The position numbers and the translations under genes are program-made. From Cheiracanthium punctorium (taxonomy: Eukaryota > Arthropoda > Arachnida > Araneae > Cheiracanthiidae), in the NCBI GenBank assembly GCA_038373885.1, contig JAWZYV010016568.1, positions 248,001-312,000 on the forward strand: a DNA stretch of 64,000 nucleotides, in the 5' to 3' direction. The notes beneath the pieces were generated by a model, which was given only the letters and a program-made list of their open reading frames with translations, made no database searches and had not been told where the DNA came from. Shown piece after piece: positions 1-11,048 of the stretch (position 1 is the stretch's first letter; each line of letters begins with the position of its first letter).

Positions 1-844
1 ATTAACAGTAACAGAAGACTATCTGGCCATTCGGTTAATGTTTACATTCAGCCGTTTTGAATTTGTTTTTCATAAAAATACTGTATCAAGTGATATAGCG
101 TGCTGTACAAATATATTTCCTAATTGCAGCACCTGCAGGGTTTATGAAATTAGTATTTAGTGTGCACAGTATTCGCTCAATCAGCTCCATGGATTTGCTA
201 ATGTATACTTTTCTAGTTTATTAACACGAAGGTAAATTTATAGGAGGGGACAGTTCTCTTAGAATGTTGGATAACGCTGTTGTTGCAAACAGATGACGCT
301 ACGCATACTGGGTAACTGCGCATCTCCTGCTTATGCGCATCCAGGTTGTTTATATTTCCATCGAGGCGAAGTAAATGAAGATCGTTGAATTAGCGGAACT
401 TCAAAAAAATATGAACTGCAAAAAATATGAATGAAGTGTTAGTTACCATACTCCTCCGAAACGGCTCGACCGATTTTAATGAAATTTTCTAAGTATATTC
501 GTTAGGTCTGAGAATAGGTTTTTAACCATGTCTCATACCCCTAAGTCATAAGGGCGGTCCACCCCAAAATTTTTAGCACCAGTGCTATTAATTTCAATCA
601 GGTTTTTTGTGTAGACATTAGCGTGTCGAGTCACTTTTCAAATGTGTTTGCCAGATAACGCGGAGGGGGGGGGGCGTTAATAAAATGTTGAAAGTTGCAC
701 AAGGTTTGCAATTTTTGATAATGGATCGCTAAATGTGGTGCCAAAACGTGACAATTTACTATAAATATATTTCGAATATAGTTAGTAAACGCCTGGCGTA
801 TATTGTAAAACGGTTTTATTAGGCGATTTTAATATAGATTTCCA

Positions 845-882
845 TTCAACCTAAAAAATCCCGTTCAACCTAAAAAATCCCG
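845..882. repeat. Tandem duplication, 2 x 19 bp
   Basis: TTCAACCTAAAAAATCCCG occurs twice head to tail with no differences. Confidence 0.9.
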
Positions 883-1249
883 TTCTTTGGCGAGCTTTGC
901 AGTCATGGGTCTGTGGGAGTTATGCACAAGTTTCAACGGTACTTACGTATTATCCCGGCGGTTCGCCAAGACAAGCAATTTTTCGCCAAGATAAATGCCG
1001 GGCACATGAAATTGTTGATGTTTTGGAATACGATTGGCAACAGTTTTCAGCGAATTTGACGAAAAAGTAGTTTGGCGGAAGTGACCACCGGGATAATACA
1101 CTGCTGGCCATCGTAAATGCAACACCCTGAAGGAAGCATGCAAATAATATGAAATTTACAACATGCATTAGCTGAGGTGAGATATGCAAATGATTAGAAT
1201 TTCAGCGCAGACGCACATCAAGCGCGCCTGTGGCGCCACCTCAAAGCGC

Positions 1250-1256
1250 TATTTAA
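1250..1256 (+). promoter_or_regulatory. Possible TATA box of the Tc1 transposase
   Basis: TATTTAA lies about 75 bases upstream of the transposase ATG, between the left inverted repeat and the gene. The position fits a core promoter. No expression evidence is available. Confidence 0.35.
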
Positions 1257-1330
1257 GGCTTGGAGATTTCGACGGTTTCAAGTACAGCAATTGTGTTTTT
1301 CTTGCTTTTTTTTCAAAAAAACGATAAATT

Positions 1331-2371
1331 ATGCCTCGTAGGAAACAACGATCATCTTTTGATCAAGTATCCGAGTTTGACAGAGGAAGGATAGTGGCAT
1401 ACCGAGATTGTGGGTTATCTTTCAGGGAAATCGGTCGTCGTATTGGACGAAACCAAACAACTGTGATGCGGATATGTGATCGTTGGGTGCAGGAGGGTAC
1501 GACGGACAGACGTGATCGACCGCATCGACCTCAGTGCACCACGTCACGTGATGACAGGCAGACTGTACGCATGGCAGTGACGGACCGCTCCGTCACATCA
1601 CGAACCATATCACAGCAGATTCAGTCTGTAACGCATCATCCAGTGTCTGCGCGTACCATTCGACGTCGTTTACAGCAGAATGGTCTGTCCGCAAGACGTC
1701 CGTTGCTTTGTCTACCTCTGACGCGGAACCACAGACGTCTCCGCCGCCAATGGTGCGATGAAAGAAGGATGTGGACGACAGAATGGAATGAAATTCTCTT
1801 TACTGACGAGTCACGCTTCTGTATGCAACACCACGACGGTCGGATTCGAGTCTGGAGACACCGTGGAGAGAGGATGCTGAACAGCTGCATTATGCACCGT
1901 CACACTGGTCCTGCACCGGGTATTATGGTATGGGGCGGTATCGGATATCTCTCTCGCACTCCTCTAGTACGCATTGCCGGTACTTTAACCAGCCAGCGCT
2001 ACATCTCCGAGGTGTTGGAGCCAGTTGTCCTTTCTTACCTTCAGGGCTTGCCAACAGCCATATTTCAGCAGGATAATGCACGGCCACACGTGGCACGCAT
2101 TGTCCAAGGGTTCTTCGTCAATCACCAGATTGAATTGCTTCCCTGGCCGGCGCGCTCTCCGGATCTTTCGCCGATAGAAAACATGTGGTCCATGGTTGCT
2201 CAACGACTGACCCAGAGTTCATCCCCAGCTGTCACACCAGATCAACTTTGGCAACGTGTGGAAGCTGCTTGGTCTGCTGTACCCCAAGAACACATTCAAA
2301 GTCTCTTTGAATCAATGCCGAGGCGTGTGGCAGCTGTGATCTCCAACAACGGCGGCTACTCTGGGTACTGA
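1331..2371 (+). CDS. Tc1/mariner-family transposase, DD34E, intact
   Basis: This 346-residue protein has the usual Tc1 transposase length. It cuts and pastes its own element at TA sites in the nucleus. The N-terminal ~115 residues form the two helix-turn-helix DNA-binding units; the first spans about 11-50, with GLSFREIGRRIGR. The second is followed by a basic stretch at about 110-125. The DDE catalytic domain shows D159 (FTDESRF), a WGG motif at 201-203, D248 (FQQDNARPH) and E283 (SPDLSPIEN). The 34 residues between D248 and E283 give DD34E, the Tc1 subgroup signature. The start is the first ATG of the frame, about 75 bases after a TATA-like site, and a poly(A) signal follows. There is no stop or frameshift. 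Identification is firm; present activity is inference. Confidence 0.96.
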   Translation: MPRRKQRSSFDQVSEFDRGRIVAYRDCGLSFREIGRRIGRNQTTVMRICDRWVQEGTTDRRDRPHRPQCTTSRDDRQTVRMAVTDRSVTSRTISQQIQSVTHHPVSARTIRRRLQQNGLSARRPLLCLPLTRNHRRLRRQWCDERRMWTTEWNEILFTDESRFCMQHHDGRIRVWRHRGERMLNSCIMHRHTGPAPGIMVWGGIGYLSRTPLVRIAGTLTSQRYISEVLEPVVLSYLQGLPTAIFQQDNARPHVARIVQGFFVNHQIELLPWPARSPDLSPIENMWSMVAQRLTQSSSPAVTPDQLWQRVEAAWSAVPQEHIQSLFESMPRRVAAVISNNGGYSGY

Positions 2372-2445
2372 TTTTGGCAGGAACCACGCTTCATAGAATG
2401 CTGTAAATTTAATCATTTGTTACTTGGTCAACATGTTATCTACAC

Positions 2446-2451
2446 AATAAA
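2446..2451 (+). promoter_or_regulatory. Poly(A) signal AATAAA of the Tc1 transposase
   Basis: AATAAA lies 75 bases after the stop codon and inside the element's right end. Confidence 0.5.
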
Positions 2452-3573
2452 TTTTGTTGTGATATCTCTTGTTTTTCTTGGTGTTGCAATTTGGGTGGCC
2501 AGCAGTGTACGTAAGTACCGTTTCCACGCTCCCAAAGGAACTAAAGATGAGAACTTTAGATGAAGAACTTTAGATGAAAACTAAAATAAACAAATTAGCT
2601 ATAAATGCACCAGTTAAGGAATTTGAAGACACTTAATTATTAAAACTACATTAATTGGCAATCCAAAATAAATAAAAATGTAACGGCATGCTGTACTTAC
2701 ATGTTGTTCCAAATCGCCATTTTAATTCTAAATTACGATTGCCACATAAATGCAAAAAATTGTCATGGTAACTGCATATGTTTAATGATCGCCACCTTGG
2801 CGAGAGTCAAGGCGTTAAAGTAGGAATCAACCCAAGAAAGACAAACACGGTACACTCATGGATTATGATGCACATTCGAAACAATATATAAAACGATGAA
2901 GTATAGTCGTAATATACTTGGCGAAGATTGTAAAATAGTTTTAGTAAGCGATTTTAAGATAGATTTCGATTTCCAAAGATGGGTTTTACGAAACAAGAAA
3001 GAAAAATACAGCACAGTCATGAATAATGATACACTTTCCAACTTAATGGAATAAGGAAGAAAAATAGGGACGACGCATAAATTATGATACGATTTTAATA
3101 TATAGCACTATAGTGCGTATTTAAAATCTGAAAGTGCTTCCGATTTTTAGCCTTTTTTTGTTTAGTTTTTGAGCTAAATTTTTTATGGAATGACTATCAA
3201 TAAGTCTCAAGGCTAAACTATGTCTGTGTTTGGCTTAGATTTGAGCTCACCATGTTTTTCACCCGGACAATTATACGTGGCAAACCATCCTGTTTGTTTG
3301 TGTTAGCTAAAGATGGGATAACAAAAAATATTGTTCACTCTATTCCGTTAAGGGATTGATATTATTTTTTAGTAAAATTATTGTAATTATCGATATATAT
3401 AAAGAATAAATTGCAATGAATTAAAAATATAAATGTCTGGTATTGTGTTATTTTTATATTCCAGCATCGTTCACAGAGCTCCATGCCCCTTCTACTCATA
3501 TACCACATCCTCACACACTTACAATAAGTTAGTCATTTCTTTCTACTAAAATAATCCTAGGAATAATTTATAT

Positions 3574-3602
3574 GGCAAAACAACGTTTGCCGGGTCAGCT
3601 AG
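3574..3602 (+). other. Helitron-type 3' terminus (hairpin + CTAG)
   Basis: A perfect 6-bp stem with a 6-base loop is followed after 7 bases by CTAG and a T. This matches the 3' end expected of Helitrons, which end in CTRR beside a hairpin and leave no target duplication. Confidence 0.6.
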
Positions 3603-3643
3603 TCTTTAGATATATTTATTTCTAGTCTTCGCATCAAACGGCA

Positions 3644-3646
<3 letters not shown>

Positions 3647-3684
<38 letters not shown>
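3647..3684 (+). repeat. Poly(A) tract, 38 A
   Basis: An uninterrupted run of A, 45 bases after the Helitron end. It could be the tail of an old retroposed sequence, but no body is recognisable. Confidence 0.85.
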
Positions 3685-3686
<2 letters not shown>

Positions 3687-4057
3687 CTGGATCCAGCTAT
3701 GGTATCTGCTTCCCGCTACAGAGCTGAAATGTCTGGTGCTTTGTTGTGCGTTGAAACTTGCGCATAACTTGCGTCAATTTGGGGGGTGGGGTCATTTTAA
3801 TTTAATCATTTCTAATTAAGCATAGGTGAAATCTCTTTCAATACTCGTTGTTTACATTAATCTGAACTAAGCATATCATTTTAACCCCTTTGGGGAAAAA
3901 TTATTGTTGAGTTTTTATGCGTTATACTTTCCGATATCATTACTCAAAAATCCAGGTACTATGGTACCCTTTATTGCCTCTCTTGTACATATAGACTGTA
4001 AATGACTATTATAACAAATATAAGCAAGCATAATTAGAGTAATAATTATAATTATGG

Positions 4058-4290
4058 CCTCACCATGCACAGTGGTTATGCCACTGAAAATGGTACATGG
4101 CCGAAGTGTGAAGGTCCCGGGTTCGGGTCCCATCGCGCGGCTGTCGATCTAACGGTCTGGAGTTTTGGTAAGTTTTCTGCAGATGTAACGTGAATACACG
4201 TTAGAAACCCTTAAAAAGTCCTTCTACCAAGGCACCCTACTCCTTTTGGCAGATCGCCCTAGTGTAGCGTTGCCATAATCACACACAACC
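4058..4290 (+). mobile_element. tRNA-derived SINE, family 1, copy A
   Basis: The element is flanked by a perfect 14-bp target duplication (AATTATAATTATGG at 4044-4057 and 4291-4304). The head has a pol III A-box-like stretch (ATGCACAGTGGTTATG) and a B-box-like GGGTTCGGGTCCC. The body (GATCTAACGGTCTGGAGTTT, then AAAAAGTCC and AAGGCACCC) is shared with the copies at 19512 and 38432. Confidence 0.85.
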
Positions 4291-4362
4291 AATTATAATT
4301 ATGGGTTGTTCATTTTTCTTTTCTTTTATTTATTTTCGAGTCGTGTAGTAAGTTATTACTAG

Positions 4363-4563
4363 AGTGTGCATAGCTCAGTAACATTCTATCTGATCCATTC
4401 TTTATGTTTTCTTACTGTGAAGATTATGCTTTTTACGAATAAGCCTTATTAGGAGGCAGAAAGACCTGTACGAAAAGCGAGCGTGGCTCCTCGTAGCATA
4501 AAAAATACTTGATTTATTAGATTTTTCGAATTGCTTTACTACTTATATACTATCCATGATTAT
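4363..4563. repeat. 201-bp direct repeat, left copy
   Basis: By eye it is identical over 201 bases to 5053-5253. Read from TGTGCATAG to ACTATCCA it would start TG and end CA like an LTR, but no flanking target duplication or clear primer site is visible. Confidence 0.9.
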
Positions 4564-5052
4564 AAAATAGTTAGCCGATAATGAAACAAACGGAGAGCGT
4601 AGATATTCAATGCGGGAACTGTGGTTCCAGTTATTTAAAAAATACGGGCTGTGTTTGGTCATTGACGCAAGGGTTAAAGCAGTTAGGTACAGCTTGGATG
4701 TTTGCCACAACGGCGAGATGAACTAATTAACAGTGCTAAGTACGGCATTCCGCAAATTATTATGCATAAGAATATATGGAGAACTGTTTTAATGGAAAAC
4801 TTAATGGAAATGATTATCGATTTGTGTAAATCGCAAAATAAAAGTCACCATTGGTGGAAAGATATCCTAGCAATTCCGTACTTTTTAGCCAAGAAAACAC
4901 ATGTAGCACTTTTATTTACAAACTTAAATTACTTACTCATGCGTAAGTTATGAAAAACCGGGTGGGTGGCAAATACGCAAGGTATTCCATAGTATTTACA
5001 ATTATTGTGGAGCTGAAATTTTTATGTTCCAAGGAATATGCAAGAACCAAGC
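4564..5052 (+). other. Interior between the identical direct repeats
   Basis: This 489-bp stretch has no recognised product. An open stretch of 83 codons (4702-4953) begins with TTG, lacks an ATG start and has no match to a family I know, so I do not call it a gene. There is no obvious polypurine tract before the right repeat. It may be the interior of a miniature non-autonomous LTR element (TRIM-like), or unique DNA caught in a local duplication. Confidence 0.45.
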
Positions 5053-5253
5053 AGTGTGCATAGCTCAGTAACATTCTATCTGATCCATTCTTTATGTTTT
5101 CTTACTGTGAAGATTATGCTTTTTACGAATAAGCCTTATTAGGAGGCAGAAAGACCTGTACGAAAAGCGAGCGTGGCTCCTCGTAGCATAAAAAATACTT
5201 GATTTATTAGATTTTTCGAATTGCTTTACTACTTATATACTATCCATGATTAT
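5053..5253. repeat. 201-bp direct repeat, right copy
   Basis: Identical in sequence and length to 4363-4563; the two diverge abruptly on both sides. Confidence 0.9.
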
Positions 5254-6599
5254 TTTTCTTTTTATGTGAATCAACTAATCGCTACAAAGAGTTAATTACC
5301 CCCGTCGTGTTTAAAAATAAAGTTCATTACTGTACTTCCGATTTATAAAAACGTTGTTGTTAGTTAAATCTGTTCAAAGTTCAAATGTCTTAAATTTTTA
5401 ATAGCTAAAAAAATATTTATCATCTGAAAAATGTTCTCCAAGCAGTAGCCCCACAAGTAAAATTTTTAGAGTAAATAAATCTTTAAAATTATTGAACGGG
5501 GCGGGGAGTGGGAGGTGTGGGAAATGGCACTCTTGGTTACACCTACTATGGAGGAACGTAATCCTACGTTAAAACAATTTGAAGCATCTTTAACGGTCTG
5601 ATATCGAAGAGGTAGTTTTAGAAAATTAAGCTCTCACATCTTCGCAGACATCAAGAGACACTCGTAAGCTCTTCATATGTCATCTGATTTTGTGTCTCGT
5701 AACTTTCTTTTGTCCTTCGGAAGCACATTTTATTAAGTTAATGATAATTGATCGCACTACGAAACATTCGCGTCTGGACCTGAGCTGTGCACAAAGGAAA
5801 TTAATAATCCCTAGTGCCGGCTGAGAAGAATCCATTCATCATTCATGTCTTGCTACTGAAGCTTCAAACTCTTCTTTTTATGAGATTGCCCAGATAATGA
5901 AGAGTAATCATTAGCAAGTACGGGACTTTATGCTAAGATAGTATATGAAGGGTATTTGTGTATCCTTTGCTGAAGTTTCTAAGCTGTTTTCTCCAAATCT
6001 GCATAATTGACAAATGTTTTAATGTTGTAATTAGAATTAAATTCAGTGATGCGGAATCTCAAAAAGTGAAAATTTATTTGAATCAAGACGAGAAGTTGGA
6101 GCCATGAGTATAAATAATGATAGCATCATGATGACACAAATTATGGTGATAGCAGCATGATGGCACAAAAGTATGTCAGTGTCACTCGCAATCAAAACAG
6201 AAAGAACTTTAAAAGATGCAGACAAAGCTCTTCACTTTCAAAATACCTTATTTCTACATCACATAATATTGTTTTTTAGGTTTAATCTATAGCATTAATA
6301 CATATACCTCAGAAATAATATTAGATGATGTAGACAGTTTTATTTTATCATGCAGATTGGAAAGAATGAACGATGCATTAGTGAAATCATGCTGCAGAGG
6401 ACTTTTACTAATATTTTACCCAACAAAAATGTCTTATAGTATTGTTGTGATATCCTACATATATAAAAAACCTACATAAAACTTTCGATGCCAAAAATGT
6501 ACCCTGCTGAATTGTAAACACTGTTTTCTTAATGCTGATGCATATTATAAACACTAAAGGTATTGCGTCATGCTTTTCAAAATCGCTGGAGGAACCTAG
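5254..6599. other. No recognisable feature
   Basis: AT-rich sequence with scattered stops in all frames. I see no element ends, repeats or RNA genes. Confidence 0.5.
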
Positions 6600-6935
6600 C
6601 GTCAAAAAAGTGTTATCCTCTTGCGCGATGACGCTCGTTCACATACCCCAGGGAAAACAGAACAACTTCTTCAAACTTTCAAGATGGAAGTTTTTCAACA
6701 TCACCCTTACAACCCTGATCTGGTTCCCAGTGATTATCATGTTTTTGCAAAAATAAAGGAATTCTGTGAGGAAACAAATTGTGTATGAAGAAGAGCTTAA
6801 GGAAAAAGTGCTCATATTTCTGAATGGACTGGCGGAGGAAGTGTGCTGTGAAGTCACACAGAATCTTGTAATACAGTATGTTAAGAAGGTAAATGCAAGG
6901 GGTGATTATGCGGAAGAGCAGCTTAATGTGAGTAC
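6600..6935 (+). pseudogene. Mariner-type transposase relic (C-terminal half)
   Basis: Frames from 6600 read VILLRDDARSHTPGKTEQLL, then MEVFQHHPYNPDLVPSDYHVF, the mariner block around the second and third catalytic residues. The second and third D are separated by 34 residues (D34D). The first D and the DNA-binding region are missing. A stop near 6778 and a frameshift follow. The tail then continues in another frame (EEELKEKVLIFLNGLAEE to NARGDYAEE), the mariner C-terminus. It is 5'-truncated and inactive. Confidence 0.85.
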
Positions 6936-7172
6936 ATATAAAAATAAAAATTTTAAAACGGGTACCATATTCTGGATGCTCCTCGTATATCACTATGATG
7001 GCGATTTTTACACTTCTTTTTTTAAACATTATTTGCATATCTGAAAGTTGAAAACCTACTTTTACACGAATAAATAAATGAACAATAACAACGAAAATAG
7101 ACGGGGGGGGGGGAATGATTAAAATGAATCCCTTTACTTTTTAAAATCTATTGCAAACTAGTTTCTTTGCAG

Positions 7173-7216
7173 CAGTATTATCTTAAAAAAGAAACAAGTT
7201 TTACAGGCGCAGGAAA
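7173..7216 (+). other. Exon-like 44-nt block, copy 1
   Basis: It is preceded by a pyrimidine-rich TTTCTTTGCAG and followed by GTAAAA. In one frame it reads QYYLKKETSFTGAG without a stop. It matches the blocks at 8857 and 14866. Splicing and coding are inference. Confidence 0.35.
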
Positions 7217-8856
7217 GTAAAAAATTCTTAAGTGGGGGGAAAGGTGAGTCGAAAGTTCTCAGTCAGTTGCTGGTCTCTAGCTGATACTACTTGTTATCGT
7301 AGTTGAAGGAATGGCATTTCTAGTTGTCTAGATGAAAAATGGATTTCTGTTCTCTCTGTCTGTTTAATCTAACGTCACAAGCCACAGATCTTCTTTCTTC
7401 ACCTTTTTAAAAATTATATTTACTGAAGAACTAATGCCAGGAATGAGGGTTTTCCGCGGATCCGTAGAATTCTGCGAATTTATTTTAGCGGATTTCTTGC
7501 TTTTTTCTTTTTTTTAAAAAATCTCAGATTGACTAATTCCGTTTAATTAAAATTTTTGATTGGAATATATAATTTCGTTGCGTATGCTCTAGCATGTCAA
7601 TTTCAATTTTCCCCGTCCGTCTTGAGAACAAATATTTGTCATTTATTCTATTTTTATTAAAAATCTTCAATAACACAACAGTAAAAATGATTTTTATTTC
7701 AAAATGAAATTATTTTTTAATCACTTTTTGTGTCATGTAAAATTGTAAAGAAAAAAAAATTATATTTGATTCGGGAAAAAAAAAAAAATGTTTATTAGCA
7801 AACAAGATCCAAACGTATATGTTCGTGTTTTTTTTTTTCTTTCTTTTCTTTTCAGGATGTTATACCACAACGCAATACTAGTTCTTATGTATTGCAAAAC
7901 TGCTTTTTACAATTCTCCAATTTACTTACGAATTTCCCTTTTACAATTCTCCAATTTGTTTTGTTGTAAACACATAACTATTTTAAAGTTATATAAGTTA
8001 TGTGTCTAGTATGAATGCTTTTTTAATGTGAACATTACTAAATTAAACTTTATTTTAAAAATTCTATATAGAGTGCGATTCTGCAGTAACTGTGATTTTA
8101 ATTTTTATTCATTTTAAATACAGTTTTGTGTCATTTACTGTTCTCCTAAATTTCTCTTCACGCACAATTTTTTCTATTTTGCCACTCTTATGCCTGTAAT
8201 GCAGATAACTAACCTTAACCAGTAAATTAAAATCAATTGATTAAAATTAATTGTTTTATCAATTTTGAAAATAAACGTAAACTTATTTTTTGTTTAGTGG
8301 AACATTTTTAGATGATTTTTTTTTAAATTTCTATTCTAAAACGTCTGAATTTGTGAAAGGCTTTAAATCGATATCTTGCTTTCATAGAAATAATAAAAAA
8401 GAAGCATTTTAATTTCAAGAAAAGCAAATTCATCTATAAAAAGATTAAACACATAAATCTTTCCTTTGATATTTTTAAAACTCAATGAAATATCTTTTTG
8501 AGAAATCTAGGAAAAAGTACTGACCAGTTTCTAAAGGAGTAACTTGTCAGTGCCTTCTCCTTCTCCTATCAGTGAAAAATTTGAAACAACTCTGAGTTGT
8601 TTTAATGAAATTGAAATAGCTTTAATTTTGAATCATTAAAATATTTCAATTCCCCCGTTCCCAATAAACGTTTAAATTAGTCGAAAATTCAAAGTGGATT
8701 TTTTGAAGCAATAATAAAAGGGAGACTATTTTTTCTGTTTTACTTAAAGCTAAGCTTATATATCCATCTTAATCAATAAATAAAAAGTTTTTTGTTTTAA
8801 ATGCCTCTTTCTTTTATCTAGTAATTTTAAAATTGGAAAACTTATTTTTCCCTCAG

Positions 8857-8900
8857 CGGTACAGTAGTGACGAAGAAAGAAGTTTTACAGGGACAGGTTT
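8857..8900 (+). other. Exon-like 44-nt block, copy 2
   Basis: It is preceded by CTTATTTTTCCCTCAG and followed by a good donor-like GTAAGA. It is exactly as long as the 7173 copy and reads RYSSDEERSFTGTG in the same frame. Confidence 0.35.
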
Positions 8901-9393
8901 GTAAGACAAAGAAAAGAAATGGCTGATCTCTTATTACTGAAAAATTTAGAATATTTCTGATTTGTTTAGCGATTGGGATTTCTTTTATCCTAAACCGTTT
9001 AAATTTATCAGAAAAATGTAGATTTTGTTTTTTAGCATGAGCATAAAAGAAAAAAATCTTATAATGCTTATCGGAGAATTAATTCAAACTCGAACCAATA
9101 AATAAAAATAAATTGGTAAATATAGGTCTTTATTTCTGACTAGTAGATAAAGCCCGTTGTGAGGTTTTCTTCGGTTTCTAACGGTTTTCTTCTGTCCATT
9201 TAAAATAAATAATTTCGTAGTCTATTTTAATATCATTGGTATCGAAGTAACATTTCTGTCACTAACGCTGTTAAATTAATTCTAAATTCAATGCAACATG
9301 CAAACAAAAATCTGGACATTTTCAAGAAGCTATTTCTAACGTACTGGAATTGTTTTGGTGTGGAGCAAAAAAGAACGCGTTCCAGAGTAACTA

Positions 9394-9728
9394 CAGTAGA
9401 CGACCCGCATAACACGGTATATACGTTCCGTGCTTTATGAATCCATGTTACACAGGGGCAGAGCTATACTCCTCTTGAAGTGCGAACTGCAGCAAGTGAA
9501 GTGCAAAACTTATTTGTACACCTTAGAAATACAATGATGTTCAGTGTTTCTAAGGTGTCAGAAGTTATATTAATAACAGGAGCTAAATCGTAATAAAATC
9601 AAAACATCTGTCTCATTTTACCGTGCTGTACGAGTCTCTTTTAACGCGTTATACGAAAACTATCGCAATTTTTTCGCCATATTCTACAAATCCCTATTGT
9701 ATGGACCCGTGTTATAGGTGGTCTACTG
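9394..9728. mobile_element. Pogo/Tigger-like MITE, short form
   Basis: 335 bp between TA dinucleotides (9392-9393 and 9729-9730). Inverted ends read CAGTAGAC(G/C)ACC then ATAACACGG. Internal ACGCGTTATACG motifs are shared with the element at 11963. Confidence 0.75.
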
Positions 9729-10029
9729 TATATATATTAGGATGTTTTACAAATGTAATACAAAGTGTTTTTTTTTTTCCAAAGGTGAAAAAGAAACAAG
9801 TTTTACTAGCGCAGTAGAATAATTTAAACATTAGAGGTAAGTAACAAATCTAAATTAGTAGAGATAATTTTTCGATATCAAAGTATTGAATTTTCTAAAA
9901 TATTCAGTGATATTTGTGCACTAAGGTTTCCAATTTACAAAACTTTCTTCAGTTAGAGAAACTGGCGTAAAATAAAAACTTCGGGTGTAATCTTCAATTG
10001 ATAAATTAAGTTTTATATGAGGCCTGGAA

Positions 10030-10540
10030 AGTTCCATCCATTAGTAAAAGAAAGAAAATAATACATTTTCAAAAATTATTACATTTATTGTTCAATACAA
10101 TTTTCGTCTTTACCTATGACGCCTGCGCAACGAAAATTTTCTAAGTTATCATTTTTTTAAAAATGACGTTTTTAGGAGCGAAGAACTGAATTAGATCTTG
10201 ACATTCCTCTGCTTTAATTTGATATTCTTTCGTCAAACAATTTTTCAAGAAAATAAAAAAGTGACAATATGATGGTGCTAAATCGGGTAGTACGGTAAAT
10301 GCGAAAGAATTTCCCAGTCAAGCTTTACGATTTTCTGACAAGTCACCAAACTAGCATGTGGACTGGTACGATTGTGATGCAGTATGATGTGCTTCTCAAT
10401 GAACATCACCAGCCTCTTTGGTGCTTTGTTTAAAGTTATTCGGAGAGGTACTATCAACAAATGGATAACCTTAAACAAAGCATTCAAAGAAGCCACAAAG
10501 GCTAAGACATGATAGGTAATCAAAATTTAGTAATCTTTCA
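10030..10540 (-). pseudogene. Mariner transposase relic
   Basis: Minus-strand frames read ILHHNRTSPHASLVT, then LDWEILSHLPYYP and a frameshifted APSYYHFFIFLKNCLTKEYQ, the mariner block around the second and third catalytic residues. The expected HDN is HHN, so the second catalytic D is lost. The third catalytic position reads SYY where SDY is expected. Several stops follow. The N-terminal half is missing. Confidence 0.8.
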
Positions 10541-10769
10541 AAGTTATATTTAACTAGTTTATGCAAGTATGTCCATGTTATCTTACGAGATATAAGACAA
10601 ACTTTCCCTTTTCTTTAGATATATAACTTAGATAAGACTTAGGTTAGATGTATAACCTTTATCTCCTCACTACTCCTCAAAAAAGTTTGACAAGCATAAA
10701 AATGCATCCTAAAGGAGACGTAGAAGAGAGAATTCTGCAGTTTAAGTGATTTACTAGGGGAGCAATTAA

Positions 10770-11048
10770 CCCATCTGTGCCCAGATGTCTTTGCAACTTC
10801 CGTCGATTTTTACTAATACCAGCAATAATAGATACATGTCTGAAGTCAACTTCTTGAACAAGGGATGGTTTCTTTTAAAATCGTGTAAAAATTGAAATGG
10901 CAACATCCATCTGGGTTATGTAAAAATATCTTGTGGAGTTGAGGTTCAATACTCGTGAATAAAGGCTAGAAAAAATAAATAACGTTTTCGACTGATAGCG
11001 AAAATGCTGTTCCGAAAAAGGAACACTAGGCATATATGAATTAATGGA
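10770..11048. mobile_element. piggyBac-like MITE (TTAA ends)
   Basis: It is bounded by TTAA at 10766-10769 and 11049-11052, with an internal start CCCAT and loosely inverted ends. An inverted relative lies at 28159-28380; both carry GGAGTTGAGGTTCAATACTC and its surroundings. Confidence 0.5.

Larger units (their letters stand above)
1099..2507 (+). mobile_element. Complete Tc1-type transposon
   Basis: This 1,409-bp element is flanked by TA at 1097-1098 and 2508-2509. Its terminal inverted repeats run about 28 bp, with 24 matching by hand (CACTGCTGGCCA then a few differences, then TGCAACACC). It carries one full-length transposase gene and nothing else. Ends, TA duplication and an unbroken frame are all present, so it is the youngest-looking autonomous element here and may still be active. 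Confidence 0.93.
931..2530. mobile_element. Palindromic element split by the Tc1 insertion
   Basis: The left arm at 935-968 (AACGGTACTTACGTATTATC, then CCGG and CGCCAA) is inverted at 1072-1098 (TTGGCGGA to CCGGGATAATA). The inverted arm resumes after the Tc1 element at 2508-2524 (TACGTAAGTACCGTTT). Removing the Tc1 element and one TA restores a right arm that matches the left arm, so the host element was about 180 bp. Its own target duplication is not clear. Confidence 0.7.
241..3602 (+). mobile_element. Probable Helitron relic, 3' end intact
   Basis: The right end has the Helitron signature: a 6-bp stem (GGCAAA 3574-3579, TTTGCC 3586-3591), 7 bases, then CTAG at 3599-3602 followed by T. 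The stretch from about 455 (CCGAAACGGCTCGACCG) is a phrase I associate with arthropod Helitron interiors. The body holds an ~85-bp direct repeat (about 760-843 and 2880-2970) and short degenerate repeats at 2835-3100. I see no Rep/helicase frame. The 5' end is uncertain, so the left limit is a guess. The palindromic element and the Tc1 transposon lie inside it. Confidence 0.45.

Noticed and set aside
4702..4953. 83-codon open frame between the identical direct repeats
   Set aside because: It starts with TTG, has a stop just upstream in frame and shows no family signature.
4363..5253. Definite LTR retrotransposon
   Set aside because: No target duplication, primer-binding site or polypurine tract is visible, so it is kept only as a possibility.
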